33,793 nt of DNA, from NCBI RefSeq assembly GCF_008801575.1, contig NZ_VZPL01000050.1:1-33793 (forward strand), written 5' to 3'. The stretch is from Xanthomonas cissicola. Lineage in GTDB: Bacteria > Pseudomonadota > Gammaproteobacteria > Xanthomonadales > Xanthomonadaceae. The position numbers and the translations under genes are program-made. This document shows, piece by piece, positions 23,189 to 32,544 of this stretch (position 1 is the stretch's first letter; every line of letters begins with the position of its first letter). Below the pieces are notes generated by a model, which did no database searches, was not told where the DNA came from, and was given only the letters and a program-made list of their open reading frames with translations.

Positions 23189-25690
23189 ATGACCGACCCC
23201 GCTTTTCCGATCTCCCCGTTATTGCCGCAGATTCGCGACAGTCTCGCCGCGCATCCGCAGCTGGTGCTGGAAGCGCCGCCCGGCGCCGGCAAGACCACCC
23301 AGGTGCCGTTGGCGCTGCTGGACGCGCCGTGGCTGGCCGGCCGCAAGATCGTGATGCTGGAGCCGCGCCGCGTGGCGGCCCGCAGCGCGGCGCAGTTCAT
23401 GGCGCGCCAGCTGGGCGAGCCGGTTGGCGAGACGGTGGGATATCGCATCCGCTTCGAGAACAAGACCTCCGCGCGCACCCGCATCGAAGTCGTCACCGAA
23501 GGCATCCTGACCCGGCTGATCCAGGACGACCCGATGCTGGAAAGCGTCGGCGTGCTGCTGTTCGACGAATTCCACGAACGTCATCTGGCCGGCGACCTGG
23601 GTCTGGCGCTGGCGCTGGATGTGCAGGCGCAAGTGCGCGATGACCTGCGCATCGTGGCGATGTCGGCCACGCTGGATGGCGAACGCCTGGCCGGCTTTCT
23701 GGAAGCGCCGCGGCTGAGCAGCGCCGGTCGCAGTTTCCCGGTGGAGATCGCGCACTTTCCGGCGCGCCGCGACGAAGCGCTGGAGCCGCAGACGCGCCGC
23801 GCGGTGGAGCACGCGTTGTCTACACATCCCGGCGATGTGTTGGTGTTTTTGCCCGGCCAACGCGAGATCGCGCGGGTGCATGGCGCACTGCAAGATGTAC
23901 TGGATCCGGCGGTGCAAGTGCTGGCGCTGCATGGCGAGCTGTCGGTGGAGGCGCAAAGCCAGGTACTGCAGCCCGACCCGCAAGGCCGCCGCCGTGTGGT
24001 GTTGGCCACCAACGTAGCCGAGTCGTCGGTCACCTTGCCTGGCGTACGCGTGGTGATCGACAGCGGTCTGGCGCGCGAGCCGCATTACGACCCCAACAGC
24101 GGATTTTCGCGGCTGGACGTAGCGGCCATTGCCCAGGCCTCGGCCGACCAGCGCGCCGGCCGCGCCGGGCGCGTCGCCAGCGGCTGGGCCTACCGGCTGT
24201 GGCCGCAATCGCAACGGCTGGAGCCGCAGCGCCGCGCCGAAATCACGCAAGTGGAACTGACAGGCCTGGCACTGGAACTGGCCGCCTGGGGCAGCAGCGC
24301 GCTGCGCTTTGTCGATGCGCCGCCCAGTGGCGCGCTGGCCGCCGCGCACGAGCTGCTGCAGCGGCTGGGCGCGCTCACCGCAAGCGGCGGCATCACCGCA
24401 CTCGGCCGGCGCATGCTCGCGCTGGGCACGCATCCACGCCTGGCGGCGATGCTGGCGCAGGCCGGCGAGGCGACGCGTGTCGCGCTGGCCTGCGACCTGG
24501 CCGCGATGCTGGAAGCACGCGATCCCCTGCGCCAGGGTGGCGATGGGCTGGCCGCGCGTTGGCGGGCGCTGGCGGCATTTCGTCAGGGCCGCAGCGCGGC
24601 CGACGCCAATCGCGGTGGCCTGGCTGCCATCGACAGCGCCGCCAGACAATGGCGCCGCCGGCTGCGCTGCGACAGCGTCCCGCCGTCCAGCGTCGAAGCG
24701 CACGCACTCGGCGACCTGCTATCGCATGCGTTCCCCGATCGCATCGCCGCACGCCACCCCGCCGACCCGCTGCGCTACCTGCTCGCCAACGGCCGCAGCG
24801 CGCGCCTGTTCGACCATAGCGATCTGCGCGGCGAACCGTGGCTGGTGGCCAGCGAGCTGCGCTACGAAGCCAAGGATGCGCTGTTGCTGCGCGCCGCGCC
24901 GGTGGACGAAGCCTACCTGCGTCGCAGCCTGCCCGAGCGCTTCGTGCAGCAGGACGTGGTGCAGTGGGACGCCGACAAGCGCGCGCTGGTCGCCCGCCGC
25001 CAATCCAGCTTCGACCGTATCGTGCTCGACAGCCGCCCGGCCGGCCGCGTCGATCCGGCGCATGCCGCAGGCGCGCTCACCGACGCAGTGCGTCAACTCG
25101 GCCTGGACGCCCTGCCGTGGACAGAGAACCTGCAGCAGTGGCGCGCACGCGTGCAGTCGTTGCGGAGATGGATGCCCGAGCTGGCGCTGCCCGATCTCTC
25201 CGATGCAGCGCTACTGGAGACGCTGGACACCTGGCTACGCCCGGCCTTCGCCGGCAAGACCCGACTGGACGCGCTGGATGAAGCCAGCCTGGGCGAAGCG
25301 CTGAAGAGCGCGCTGCCCTGGGAGCGCCGCCAGTCGATCGACCGCCATGCGCCCACCCGCATCAGCGTGCCCTCCGGCATGGAGCGACCGATCAGCTATG
25401 CCCTCGACCACGCCGGCCAACCGCTACCGCCGGTGCTGGCGGTCAAGCTGCAGGAACTGTTCGGCCTAGCCGAAACCCCACGCATCGCCGACGGCCGTAT
25501 CCCGTTGACCTTGCACCTGCTGTCCCCCGGCGGGCGGCCGCTGCAGGTGACCCAGGACTTAAAGAGTTTCTGGGCGACTACGTATCCGGACGTAAAAAAA
25601 GAGATGAAGGGGCGGTATCCGAGGCATCCGTGGCCAGACGACCCTTGGACCGCTGCAGCCACCCACAGAGCAAAACCACGTGGCACCTGA
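23189..25690 (+). CDS. hrpB: ATP-dependent DEAH-box helicase HrpB
   Basis: The 833-residue helicase has Walker A GAGKTT (residues 32-37), the DEFH box at 126-129, SAT at 159-161, NVAESSVTLPGVRVVIDSG and QRAGRAGR of motif VI. A long C-terminal region specific to the HrpB family follows and ends near HPWPDDPW. The length is typical. It is a putative RNA helicase of unclear role, and despite the name it is not the type III secretion gene hrpB of plant pathogens. ATG at 23189 starts directly before the family N-terminus; GTG at 23162 is an alternative. The MITE-like element ends 42 bases upstream. Confidence 0.94.
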   Translation: MTDPAFPISPLLPQIRDSLAAHPQLVLEAPPGAGKTTQVPLALLDAPWLAGRKIVMLEPRRVAARSAAQFMARQLGEPVGETVGYRIRFENKTSARTRIEVVTEGILTRLIQDDPMLESVGVLLFDEFHERHLAGDLGLALALDVQAQVRDDLRIVAMSATLDGERLAGFLEAPRLSSAGRSFPVEIAHFPARRDEALEPQTRRAVEHALSTHPGDVLVFLPGQREIARVHGALQDVLDPAVQVLALHGELSVEAQSQVLQPDPQGRRRVVLATNVAESSVTLPGVRVVIDSGLAREPHYDPNSGFSRLDVAAIAQASADQRAGRAGRVASGWAYRLWPQSQRLEPQRRAEITQVELTGLALELAAWGSSALRFVDAPPSGALAAAHELLQRLGALTASGGITALGRRMLALGTHPRLAAMLAQAGEATRVALACDLAAMLEARDPLRQGGDGLAARWRALAAFRQGRSAADANRGGLAAIDSAARQWRRRLRCDSVPPSSVEAHALGDLLSHAFPDRIAARHPADPLRYLLANGRSARLFDHSDLRGEPWLVASELRYEAKDALLLRAAPVDEAYLRRSLPERFVQQDVVQWDADKRALVARRQSSFDRIVLDSRPAGRVDPAHAAGALTDAVRQLGLDALPWTENLQQWRARVQSLRRWMPELALPDLSDAALLETLDTWLRPAFAGKTRLDALDEASLGEALKSALPWERRQSIDRHAPTRISVPSGMERPISYALDHAGQPLPPVLAVKLQELFGLAETPRIADGRIPLTLHLLSPGGRPLQVTQDLKSFWATTYPDVKKEMKGRYPRHPWPDDPWTAAATHRAKPRGT

Positions 25691-25850
25691 AACACATGGA
25701 CCCGCAGCGGCGGTGAAACAGACGGGAGCTCGAAATCTCCCGCGGCGCGCTACCTAACCGTAAGCCAAACGGCACCCAGCTCCGCTAACGCCGCCTATAC
25801 GCATCAGCGCACAGACTGCAGATCACGTACTCAGAAAGGAAACGCCTCCG

Positions 25851-26282
25851 ATGAGCAAGCTGACTGTGATCACCGAACGCGCCCTGGAGCGTGCCCTGGA
25901 ACTGGCCGGCACTGCAGGCGACCAGTTGCGTCACGCCGCGTCCAACGCGGGCGATCAGGCACGCAACGCCGGCAGCAGCCTGCGTCATTTCGGACCGAGC
26001 GCAAGCGAATGGCTCAAGACCGGTGCCGCGCTCGGTGCGGTGCGCACCGGTGGCAAGGCTGCCAGCAAACTGGTCAAGCGCAACCCGGCCGTCACGGTTG
26101 CTGCCGCGGTCGCAGGGCTCGGCCTGATCGGCTATGCGGTGTACCGCAAGCGTCAGCGCGATCAGCAGGTGCTCGGCGGTAACGTGCATCGCCTGGATCG
26201 CGAGCACGCCAGCAATGCCAATGCACGGCGTGCCGCCTACCAGCGCCGCGGTGCAGTGACCCCGAGCGACGGCATCGAATAA
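25851..26282 (+). CDS. Small membrane-anchored protein of unknown function
   Basis: The 143-residue protein has an Ala/Gly/Asn-rich amphipathic N-terminal half (ALERALELAGTAGDQLRHAA), one membrane segment at about residues 79-98 (NPAVTVAAAVAGLGLIGYAV) followed at once by YRKRQR, and a polar tail. The architecture recalls YqjD/ElaB-type ribosome-associated membrane proteins, but sequence identity is not apparent. AGAAAGGAAA upstream gives a good ribosome binding site, and a strong terminator follows. It appears to be a single-gene unit. Confidence 0.75.
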   Translation: MSKLTVITERALERALELAGTAGDQLRHAASNAGDQARNAGSSLRHFGPSASEWLKTGAALGAVRTGGKAASKLVKRNPAVTVAAAVAGLGLIGYAVYRKRQRDQQVLGGNVHRLDREHASNANARRAAYQRRGAVTPSDGIE

Positions 26283-26305
26283 GCCGACATCCGAAGCGGA
26301 CCCCC

Positions 26306-26332
26306 AACGCCACGGCCCTGCGCCGTGGCGTT
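26306..26332 (+). terminator. Hairpin terminator after the small membrane protein
   Basis: AACGCCACGGC and GCCGTGGCGTT form an 11-bp perfect stem with a 5-base loop, 24 bases after the stop codon. GTCGTTTA follows, a modest T-rich tail. Confidence 0.75.
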
Positions 26333-26571
26333 GTCGTTTATGGCATGCATGCAATCCATGCATTGATGTCAGCGTCTGACAAACCGCAGGAACTGCCATA
26401 GCGATTAGATCTAGCGACATGACAACACTCCATTTCTGAATAGCGGGTTGCGCGGTAATTAATAGCCGCGGGGATCACATCGCAACCAGCGCCATACATC
26501 GCAGTGTGAACATCACAGTGTGTCTGTGGCCGATGTGCTCCCACTTCCCCGATCTCCAGAAGTGATGGTTC
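26333..26571. promoter_or_regulatory. Upstream region of the TonB-dependent receptor
   Basis: About 240 bases of lower GC than the surroundings, with stretches such as GGTAATTAATAG, are likely to hold the receptor promoter. No individual box or operator could be assigned with confidence. Confidence 0.35.
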
Positions 26572-29565
26572 ATGACGGCTCTCTCTCCCACGTTACGGCC
26601 TAGCGCGCTCGCGCTGGCGTTGTTGTTTGCCAGTGCATCGCCGTTGGCGTTTGCACAATCCACCACCGGCAGCATTGCCGGCCAGGCGCCGACATCGGCC
26701 ACACGCATTGCGGTACGCAGCGATACCGGGCTGACCCGCGAGGTCGAGGTGGACGCACGCGGCCGCTACGCGTTGGGCCAATTGCCGTTGGGTACCTATT
26801 CGGTCGTGGCCAAAGATGCCGCTGGCAATGTGCTGACCTCGCGCCAGGCGGTGACGCTGACGGTGGGCACCACGACCGACGTGTCGTTCGGCGCGGTGAC
26901 CCAACTGGATGGCGTCAGCGTCACTGCAGATCGCGCAGCAGCGGCGATCGACGTCACCACAGTGGATTCGCGCACCGTCATCACGGCCGAACAACTGCGG
27001 CGGTTGCCCTTGGGCCGTTCGGCCGAAGCGATTGCGCAGCTGGCACCAGGTGTGGTCGGCAATAGCGGCAGCGGGACCTACAGCGGCCCGAGTGGCGAGC
27101 AACTGGTGAGCTTCGGCGGCTCTTCTGCTGCGGAGAACGCGTATTACATCAATGGCTTCAACACCACCGACCCACTCCGAGGCCTGGGTGGCCTGACCTT
27201 GCCTTACGGCAGTATCGATCAGCAGGAAATCTACACCGGCGGCTACAGCGCAAAGTACGGCCGCTCCGATGGCGGCGTGATCAATGCCGTGGGCAAACGC
27301 GGCACCAACGAATGGCATTTCGGTGGTCAGGCGCTCTGGGAGCCTGCATCCACGCGCGCCGACAAGGACGACGTGCGCTACCCGGCCAACGGCGCCTTGT
27401 ACCGCCCCGACAGCCAGGACCGGCAATGGGTGTCCACCCAGAGCGTGTATGCCGGCGGCCCGTTGATCCAGGACAAGCTGTTCGTGTTCGGCTCCTATGA
27501 ACTGGAGCGTCGCCAGGGCCGCGAACTGGACAGCGTGGAAGACACCAACGCCGACACCGGCTATCAATACGACCGCCCGCGCTGGTACGGCAAACTGGAT
27601 TGGAACATCACCGACAATCACTTGCTGGAACTCACCGGCGCATCCAGCCGCAATGTGTATCGCGGCAGCATCTACAACTACGATTACGCTGCGCTGACCC
27701 GCGGCAGCCTGCGCGGCCAGGACGACACCACCAAGACCGGCGGCAATCTGTGGAGCGCCAAATACACCGGTTATCTCACCGACCGCCTCACCGTGAGTGC
27801 GCTGTACGGCAAGATGAAAACCGATGACTACGTCGGCAACCCCGCCTACGACGGCTCGCTGACCTATCTGTCCAACACCTCGCTGCAGAATCCCGCACTC
27901 AACGGCGGCAACCCGATCACCAACGCGCAGACGACCTCGCTGCTGGTCGACCCGGATCGCGGCAACCGTACCGACAACCTGCGACTGGATCTGAATTACG
28001 TCATCGGCCAGCACTCGATCACTGCCGGAATCGACAACCAGAACGCACGCGCGCTCAATCGCGGCTCGGTGACCTCCGGCGACGGCTATTACTGGATCTA
28101 TGGGCAATCCAACCCCAACGTGCCGATCAATACCGGCCTGGGCGTGCCGGCCACCGGCGGCATCGTCAACGGCGAAGACGGCTATTACGTGCGCCGATAC
28201 ATCTCCAGCGCGTTGGCCTCGGTGCGCTCGGCGCAACGCGCGCAATACATCGAAGACAACTGGCAGGTCAGCGACCGGCTGTTGCTCAATCTGGGCCTGC
28301 GACTGGACCAATTCACCAACTACAACCGCGATGGCGATGCCTACATCAAGCAATCCAGCGGGCAATGGGCACCGCGCCTTGGCTTCAGCTGGGACGTCGA
28401 TGGCGACGGGCATTTCAAGGTGTTCGGCAATGCCGGGCGCTACTACCTGGCGCTGCCGCTGAGTCCGGCCTTCAACGCGGCCGGCGCCACCTTGGCAACA
28501 TCCACGTACTACACCTACGGCGGCATCGATGCCAACGGTTACCCCACCGATCTGACCCAGTTCACGCAAGCGGTGTCGTCCAACAACAATTACGGCGTGC
28601 TGCCCGACCCGAAGACCGTCGCCACCTCCGGCATCAAGCCCTCGTTCCAGGACGAATTCATTCTGGGCTTTTCCAAAACGCTGGGCGAGAGTTGGGTGTA
28701 CGGCGCCAAAGCCACCTACCGCCTATTGCGGAGCGGCGTGGACGACTACTGCGACATCGATGCGGTCCTGGCCAAGTCCGATGCGCTGGGCTACAACGTC
28801 ACCAAGCAGAGCAATCCGGTCAGCTGCTGGTTGATCAATCCGGGCAAGGCCAACACCTTCACCCTGGTCGACACCGGCGGCAACTACGTCAGCGTGCCGC
28901 TGAACAATGCCGAGCTCGGCATGCCCGCCTTCAAGCGCAACTACTACGCGCTCAATCTGTCGCTGGAGCATCCCTTCGACAGCCGTTGGTACGCAAAGGT
29001 CGATTACACTTTCTCACGCAGCTATGGCACCACCGAAGGTCAGCTGCTCTCCAACATCGGGCAGACTGCGGTGGCGACATCTCAGGCCTGGGATTACGCG
29101 CAGCTGATGGAGCATACCAACGGCCCGCAGAGCAACGACCACACCCATCAGCTCAAGGTGTACGGCTATTACCAGCTCTCGCCGCAGTGGCTGGTGTCGG
29201 CGAACCTGGCCGTGGTCACCGGCGCGCCGTTCAGCCCGCTCGGCTCGTACGGTCCCAATTTTGAAGATCCGGCTGGTTACGGCATCGCCTATCACTACTA
29301 CCAGGGCCAACCCGCACCTCCTGGCAGCCAGGGTCGCCTGCCGACGATGACGCAACTGGACCTGGGCCTTGCCTACCGTCCCGACATTGCCGATGGCAAG
29401 CTCGGTTTCAATCTGGATGTATTCAACGTGTTCAATACGCAAACTGCGTTGTGGCGCTATCCATATTCGGAACTGGATCCAGGACAGCCGGATCCGCTGT
29501 ATGGTGCGGCAAATGTGCGGCAGGCGCCGCGCTCGCTTCGGGTCAGCGTGAGCTTCGATTATTGA
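26572..29565 (+). CDS. Oar-like TonB-dependent outer-membrane receptor
   Basis: The 997-residue protein has a signal peptide ending near AFA-28. A carboxypeptidase-regulatory-like beta domain follows (about 30-115; GRYALGQLPLGTYSVVAKDAAGN). The plug domain is at about 120-240 (EQLRRLPLGRSAEAIAQLAPGVVG, YYINGFNTTDP, GGYSAKYGRSDGGVINAVGKRG). A long beta-barrel ends in RVSVSFDY with the terminal aromatic residue needed for outer-membrane insertion. This order is that of the Oar/CarboxypepD_reg TonB receptors, abundant in xanthomonads. The ligand is unknown, and no purine transport partner or regulator is adjacent. It stands alone with its own promoter region. Confidence 0.88.
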   Translation: MTALSPTLRPSALALALLFASASPLAFAQSTTGSIAGQAPTSATRIAVRSDTGLTREVEVDARGRYALGQLPLGTYSVVAKDAAGNVLTSRQAVTLTVGTTTDVSFGAVTQLDGVSVTADRAAAAIDVTTVDSRTVITAEQLRRLPLGRSAEAIAQLAPGVVGNSGSGTYSGPSGEQLVSFGGSSAAENAYYINGFNTTDPLRGLGGLTLPYGSIDQQEIYTGGYSAKYGRSDGGVINAVGKRGTNEWHFGGQALWEPASTRADKDDVRYPANGALYRPDSQDRQWVSTQSVYAGGPLIQDKLFVFGSYELERRQGRELDSVEDTNADTGYQYDRPRWYGKLDWNITDNHLLELTGASSRNVYRGSIYNYDYAALTRGSLRGQDDTTKTGGNLWSAKYTGYLTDRLTVSALYGKMKTDDYVGNPAYDGSLTYLSNTSLQNPALNGGNPITNAQTTSLLVDPDRGNRTDNLRLDLNYVIGQHSITAGIDNQNARALNRGSVTSGDGYYWIYGQSNPNVPINTGLGVPATGGIVNGEDGYYVRRYISSALASVRSAQRAQYIEDNWQVSDRLLLNLGLRLDQFTNYNRDGDAYIKQSSGQWAPRLGFSWDVDGDGHFKVFGNAGRYYLALPLSPAFNAAGATLATSTYYTYGGIDANGYPTDLTQFTQAVSSNNNYGVLPDPKTVATSGIKPSFQDEFILGFSKTLGESWVYGAKATYRLLRSGVDDYCDIDAVLAKSDALGYNVTKQSNPVSCWLINPGKANTFTLVDTGGNYVSVPLNNAELGMPAFKRNYYALNLSLEHPFDSRWYAKVDYTFSRSYGTTEGQLLSNIGQTAVATSQAWDYAQLMEHTNGPQSNDHTHQLKVYGYYQLSPQWLVSANLAVVTGAPFSPLGSYGPNFEDPAGYGIAYHYYQGQPAPPGSQGRLPTMTQLDLGLAYRPDIADGKLGFNLDVFNVFNTQTALWRYPYSELDPGQPDPLYGAANVRQAPRSLRVSVSFDY

Positions 29566-29688
29566 GTCTGGGTGCAGGCGACGTTTTGCCACTCTGCGCT
29601 TGAGATCAGCTCATACAGCGCTATGCAGCCGCCAGGCACGCGCGGCCGGTGCTGATGCCGTCGGTTCGCACACCGCGTGCGCGTCGGT

Positions 29689-30261
29689 TCAGCGCCGGCT
29701 CCAACTCGGCCGTGCGTTGGTTGTTGCTTCAGCGCGCCACTGCCCGGGCGCAAGCGCGTCCAGCCGCCAATCGCCGATGGCCACGCGCACCAGGCGCAAG
29801 GTCGGCAAGCCCACCGCTGCGGTCATGCGCCGCACCTGCCGGTTGCGGCCTTCGGTGATCTGCAGCTCCAGCCAGGCATCGGGCACCGTCTTGCGCACGC
29901 GCACCGGTGGATCGCGCGGCCACAGCTGCGGTGCCGGGTCGAGCATGCGCACCTGTGCCGGCCGGGTGGGGCCATCGTTGAGCACCACCCCGTCGCGCAA
30001 TGCCTGCAGGTGTTCGGCTTGTGGCGCGCCTTCGACTTGTACCCAGTACGTCTTGGGCTGTTTATGGCGCGGGTCGGTCAGCCGATGCGCCAATGCACCG
30101 TCGTCGGTCAGCACCAGCAAGCCTTCGCTGTCATGGTCCAGACGGCCTGCGGCATAGACATCGGGCGGCAAGCCGAATTCGGCCAGCGTGCGCTTGGGCG
30201 GCTGCGAGCGGTCGCTGAATTGCGAGAGCACACCGTAAGGTTTGTTCAACAACACCAACAT
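29689..30261 (-). CDS. rluE: 23S rRNA pseudouridine synthase E
   Basis: The 190-residue pseudouridine synthase has the RsuA-family core only, with no N-terminal S4 domain, as in RluE. The catalytic motif is GRLDHDSEGLLVLT with D42. KTYWVQVEG and ITEGRNRQVRRMTAAVGLPTLRLVRVAIG complete the family pattern. RluE modifies U2457 of 23S rRNA in E. coli. ATG at 30261 has AGGA six bases upstream; a TTG two codons earlier is less likely. Confidence 0.92.
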   Translation of the reverse strand: MLVLLNKPYGVLSQFSDRSQPPKRTLAEFGLPPDVYAAGRLDHDSEGLLVLTDDGALAHRLTDPRHKQPKTYWVQVEGAPQAEHLQALRDGVVLNDGPTRPAQVRMLDPAPQLWPRDPPVRVRKTVPDAWLELQITEGRNRQVRRMTAAVGLPTLRLVRVAIGDWRLDALAPGQWRAEATTNARPSWSRR

Positions 30262-30353
30262 TGCCAATCCTGTTGCGCGGCGCGCTGCACGAACCCGATG
30301 CCGTCAAACATCTGCATGCCGACACGCGCAACGCGCCGGCATGCAGGTCTGCG

Positions 30354-31208
30354 TCAGCGCTTGACGAACTTCAAGGTCATGCGGTCGCTCTCGCCGATGG
30401 CCTGGTACTTGGCGTCGTCGGCCTTGTCATGGCTGTTGCTGGGCGGCAGCGTCCACACACCGCCTGGGTAATCCTTGGTGTCGCGCGGGTTGGCGTTGAC
30501 CTCGCTCTTGCCAACCAGGGTGAAACCGGCGGCTTCGGCCATTGCAATCACCTGTGCCTGGCCAACGTAGCCGCTCTTGTCGTCGGCCGGCACATCGGCC
30601 TTGGCGCGATGTTCGACCACGCCGAGCACGCCACCGGGCTTGAGCACCTTGTAGAAGCCGGCGAACATCGCCTCGGCAGTGCCGGCCATGCGCCAGTTGT
30701 GCACGTTGCGGAAGGTCAGCACCAGGTCGGCGGAGTTGTCCACGCCGAAGGACGGAGACTTGGGAACATAGGATACGAGCGACGGCTTGCCATACACCTC
30801 CGGCTTGGCATGGAACTTCTTCTCCAGCTCGTCGCGCGCACGCTGCGCGTACTCGCGGCTGCGACCTTTCGGTGCCGACGCCGGGTCGACCACGGCGGCC
30901 ACGTACTTGCCCTGTTCGCGCAGGTACGGTGCCAGGATTTCCGAATACCAGCCGCCGCCCGGCGTAATTTCGATGACGGTCTGGGTCGGCTTGATGCCAA
31001 AGAACGCCAGCGTCTGGCCAGGGTGGCGATATTGGTCGCGCTGCACGTACACGCGGTCGCGCCAGTTGCCATCGATGGCCGCCTGCAATGCGGCGTCGGG
31101 CGCCGGCAAGGTCGCGCTATCGGCTGGCTTTACCGCCATCGCCAGCGGCGCGCTCATCGCCACCACCACACCCATCACACATGCACAGGCCAGCTTGTTG
31201 CGGATCAT
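30354..31208 (-). CDS. Predicted methyltransferase with a signal peptide (COG4798-like)
   Basis: The 284-residue protein begins MIRNKLACACVMGVVVAMSAPLAMA, a clear Sec signal peptide. A class I methyltransferase-like domain follows: QTVIEITPGGGWYSEILAPYL gives the SAM-binding glycine loop, DLVLTFRNVHNW the acidic-loop region and FYKVLKPGGVLGVVEHRA the post-IV motif. This combination matches a group of predicted methyltransferases found in proteobacteria with exported forms. SAM is not known to be available in the periplasm, so the true activity is open. ATG at 31208 has GAGGGTG upstream; the open frame extends to 31250 but would bury the signal peptide. Confidence 0.82.
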   Translation of the reverse strand: MIRNKLACACVMGVVVAMSAPLAMAVKPADSATLPAPDAALQAAIDGNWRDRVYVQRDQYRHPGQTLAFFGIKPTQTVIEITPGGGWYSEILAPYLREQGKYVAAVVDPASAPKGRSREYAQRARDELEKKFHAKPEVYGKPSLVSYVPKSPSFGVDNSADLVLTFRNVHNWRMAGTAEAMFAGFYKVLKPGGVLGVVEHRAKADVPADDKSGYVGQAQVIAMAEAAGFTLVGKSEVNANPRDTKDYPGGVWTLPPSNSHDKADDAKYQAIGESDRMTLKFVKR

Positions 31209-31443
31209 CGCAGCACCCTCATCCGGGAAAAAGTAGCGCGAGCCTAGCATGCGCTCCAGGGCCTGCCTGCCATCTGCCCGTCGTGCATTCGCGCAAGGCC
31301 GGTTACGGCGTCCCGGCGCCCATATGTTCAGATCCTGTGAGCTGCTGAGGACGATCGGCGGAACGCTGAATCCACGCAGATGTCACACGCAACATCGGTG
31401 TGCGTGACTATCCTGTCGCCAGTTCGAATCAGGAGCATCCACG

Positions 31444-32415
31444 ATGACCCAACCCCGCGCACTCGGCCGCTCCGGCCTACAGGTTCAACCAATCGTCTTC
31501 GGCGGCAATGTGTTCGGCTGGAGCGCCGATGAGGCGACCTCGTTCGCCTTGCTCGATGCATTCGTGGATGCCGGCTTCAATCTCATCGATACGGCCGATG
31601 CTTACTCCGGGTGGGTGCCCGGCAATCGCGGCGGCGAATCGGAAACCATCATCGGCCGCTGGCTTGCGCGCAGCGGGAAACGCGACAAGGTGCTGATCGC
31701 CACCAAGGTGGCCAAATGGAGCGAGCATCCCGGTCTATCGCCGGACAACATCGCAGCAGCAGTGGAAGATTCGCTGACGCGTCTGCAGACCGATGTGATC
31801 GATCTATACCAGGCGCACGAAGACGACGAATCGATTCCGCTGGAAGCCACGCTGGCCGCGTTCGGCCGTTTGATCGAACAGGGCAAGGTGCGTGCGATCG
31901 GCGCGTCCAACTACAGCGCCGCGCGCCTGCGCGATGCGTTGGATATTTCCGAGCAGTACAAACTGCCGCGCTACGAAAGCCTGCAGCCGGAATACAACCT
32001 GTACGATCGCGCCAGTTACGAAGCCGAACTGGAGCCCCTGGTGCGCGAGCGCGAGCTGGGCGTGATCAGCTACTACTCGCTGGCAAGCGGCTTTCTCACC
32101 GGCAAATATCGCAGCGCAGACGATGCCGGAAAGAGCAGCGCACGCGGTGCATCGGTAGTCAAGCAGTACGTCAACCCGCGTGGCCTGCGCATCCTGCAGG
32201 CGCTGGACGATCTGGCCGTGACGCACAACGCCACGCCTGCACAGATCGCGCTGGCCTGGCTGATCGCGCGCCCCGGCCTGACCGCGCCGATCGTCAGCGC
32301 CACCAGCGTGACCCAATTGCACGATGTGCTGGCAGCCGCACGCGTGGCGCTCAGTGCCGATCAGATTGCGCAACTCGACAGCGCCAGCGCGCCGGAGTCA
32401 TCAGCACCCCGCTAG
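31444..32415 (+). CDS. Aldo/keto reductase
   Basis: The 323-residue NADPH-dependent oxidoreductase has the complete catalytic tetrad D49 (NLIDTADAY), Y54, K88 (IATKVAKW) and H125 (DLYQAHEDD). YSLASGFLTGKY and PAQIALAWLIARPGLTAPIVSATS supply the cofactor-binding parts typical of the AKR11/YajO-like bacterial group. AGGAG thirteen bases before the ATG supports the start. Substrate is unknown. It lies 129 bases upstream of another oxidoreductase on the same strand, and both may detoxify reactive carbonyls. Confidence 0.92.
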   Translation: MTQPRALGRSGLQVQPIVFGGNVFGWSADEATSFALLDAFVDAGFNLIDTADAYSGWVPGNRGGESETIIGRWLARSGKRDKVLIATKVAKWSEHPGLSPDNIAAAVEDSLTRLQTDVIDLYQAHEDDESIPLEATLAAFGRLIEQGKVRAIGASNYSAARLRDALDISEQYKLPRYESLQPEYNLYDRASYEAELEPLVRERELGVISYYSLASGFLTGKYRSADDAGKSSARGASVVKQYVNPRGLRILQALDDLAVTHNATPAQIALAWLIARPGLTAPIVSATSVTQLHDVLAAARVALSADQIAQLDSASAPESSAPR

Positions 32416-32544
32416 TACATCAGTGGGCATGTCGCGTCGTTGCCGTACACGCACTGCGCCCGTGACGGCGCTCCCCCGCGCAGCCGCATCAGCGGCCGTG
32501 CTCACCCGACCGCGCATGCGCGGACCGTTTGCGAGCCATTTCCC

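Noticed and set aside
23189..25690. Type III secretion gene hrpB
   Set aside because: The DEAH helicase motifs and 833-residue length identify the unrelated helicase of the same name.
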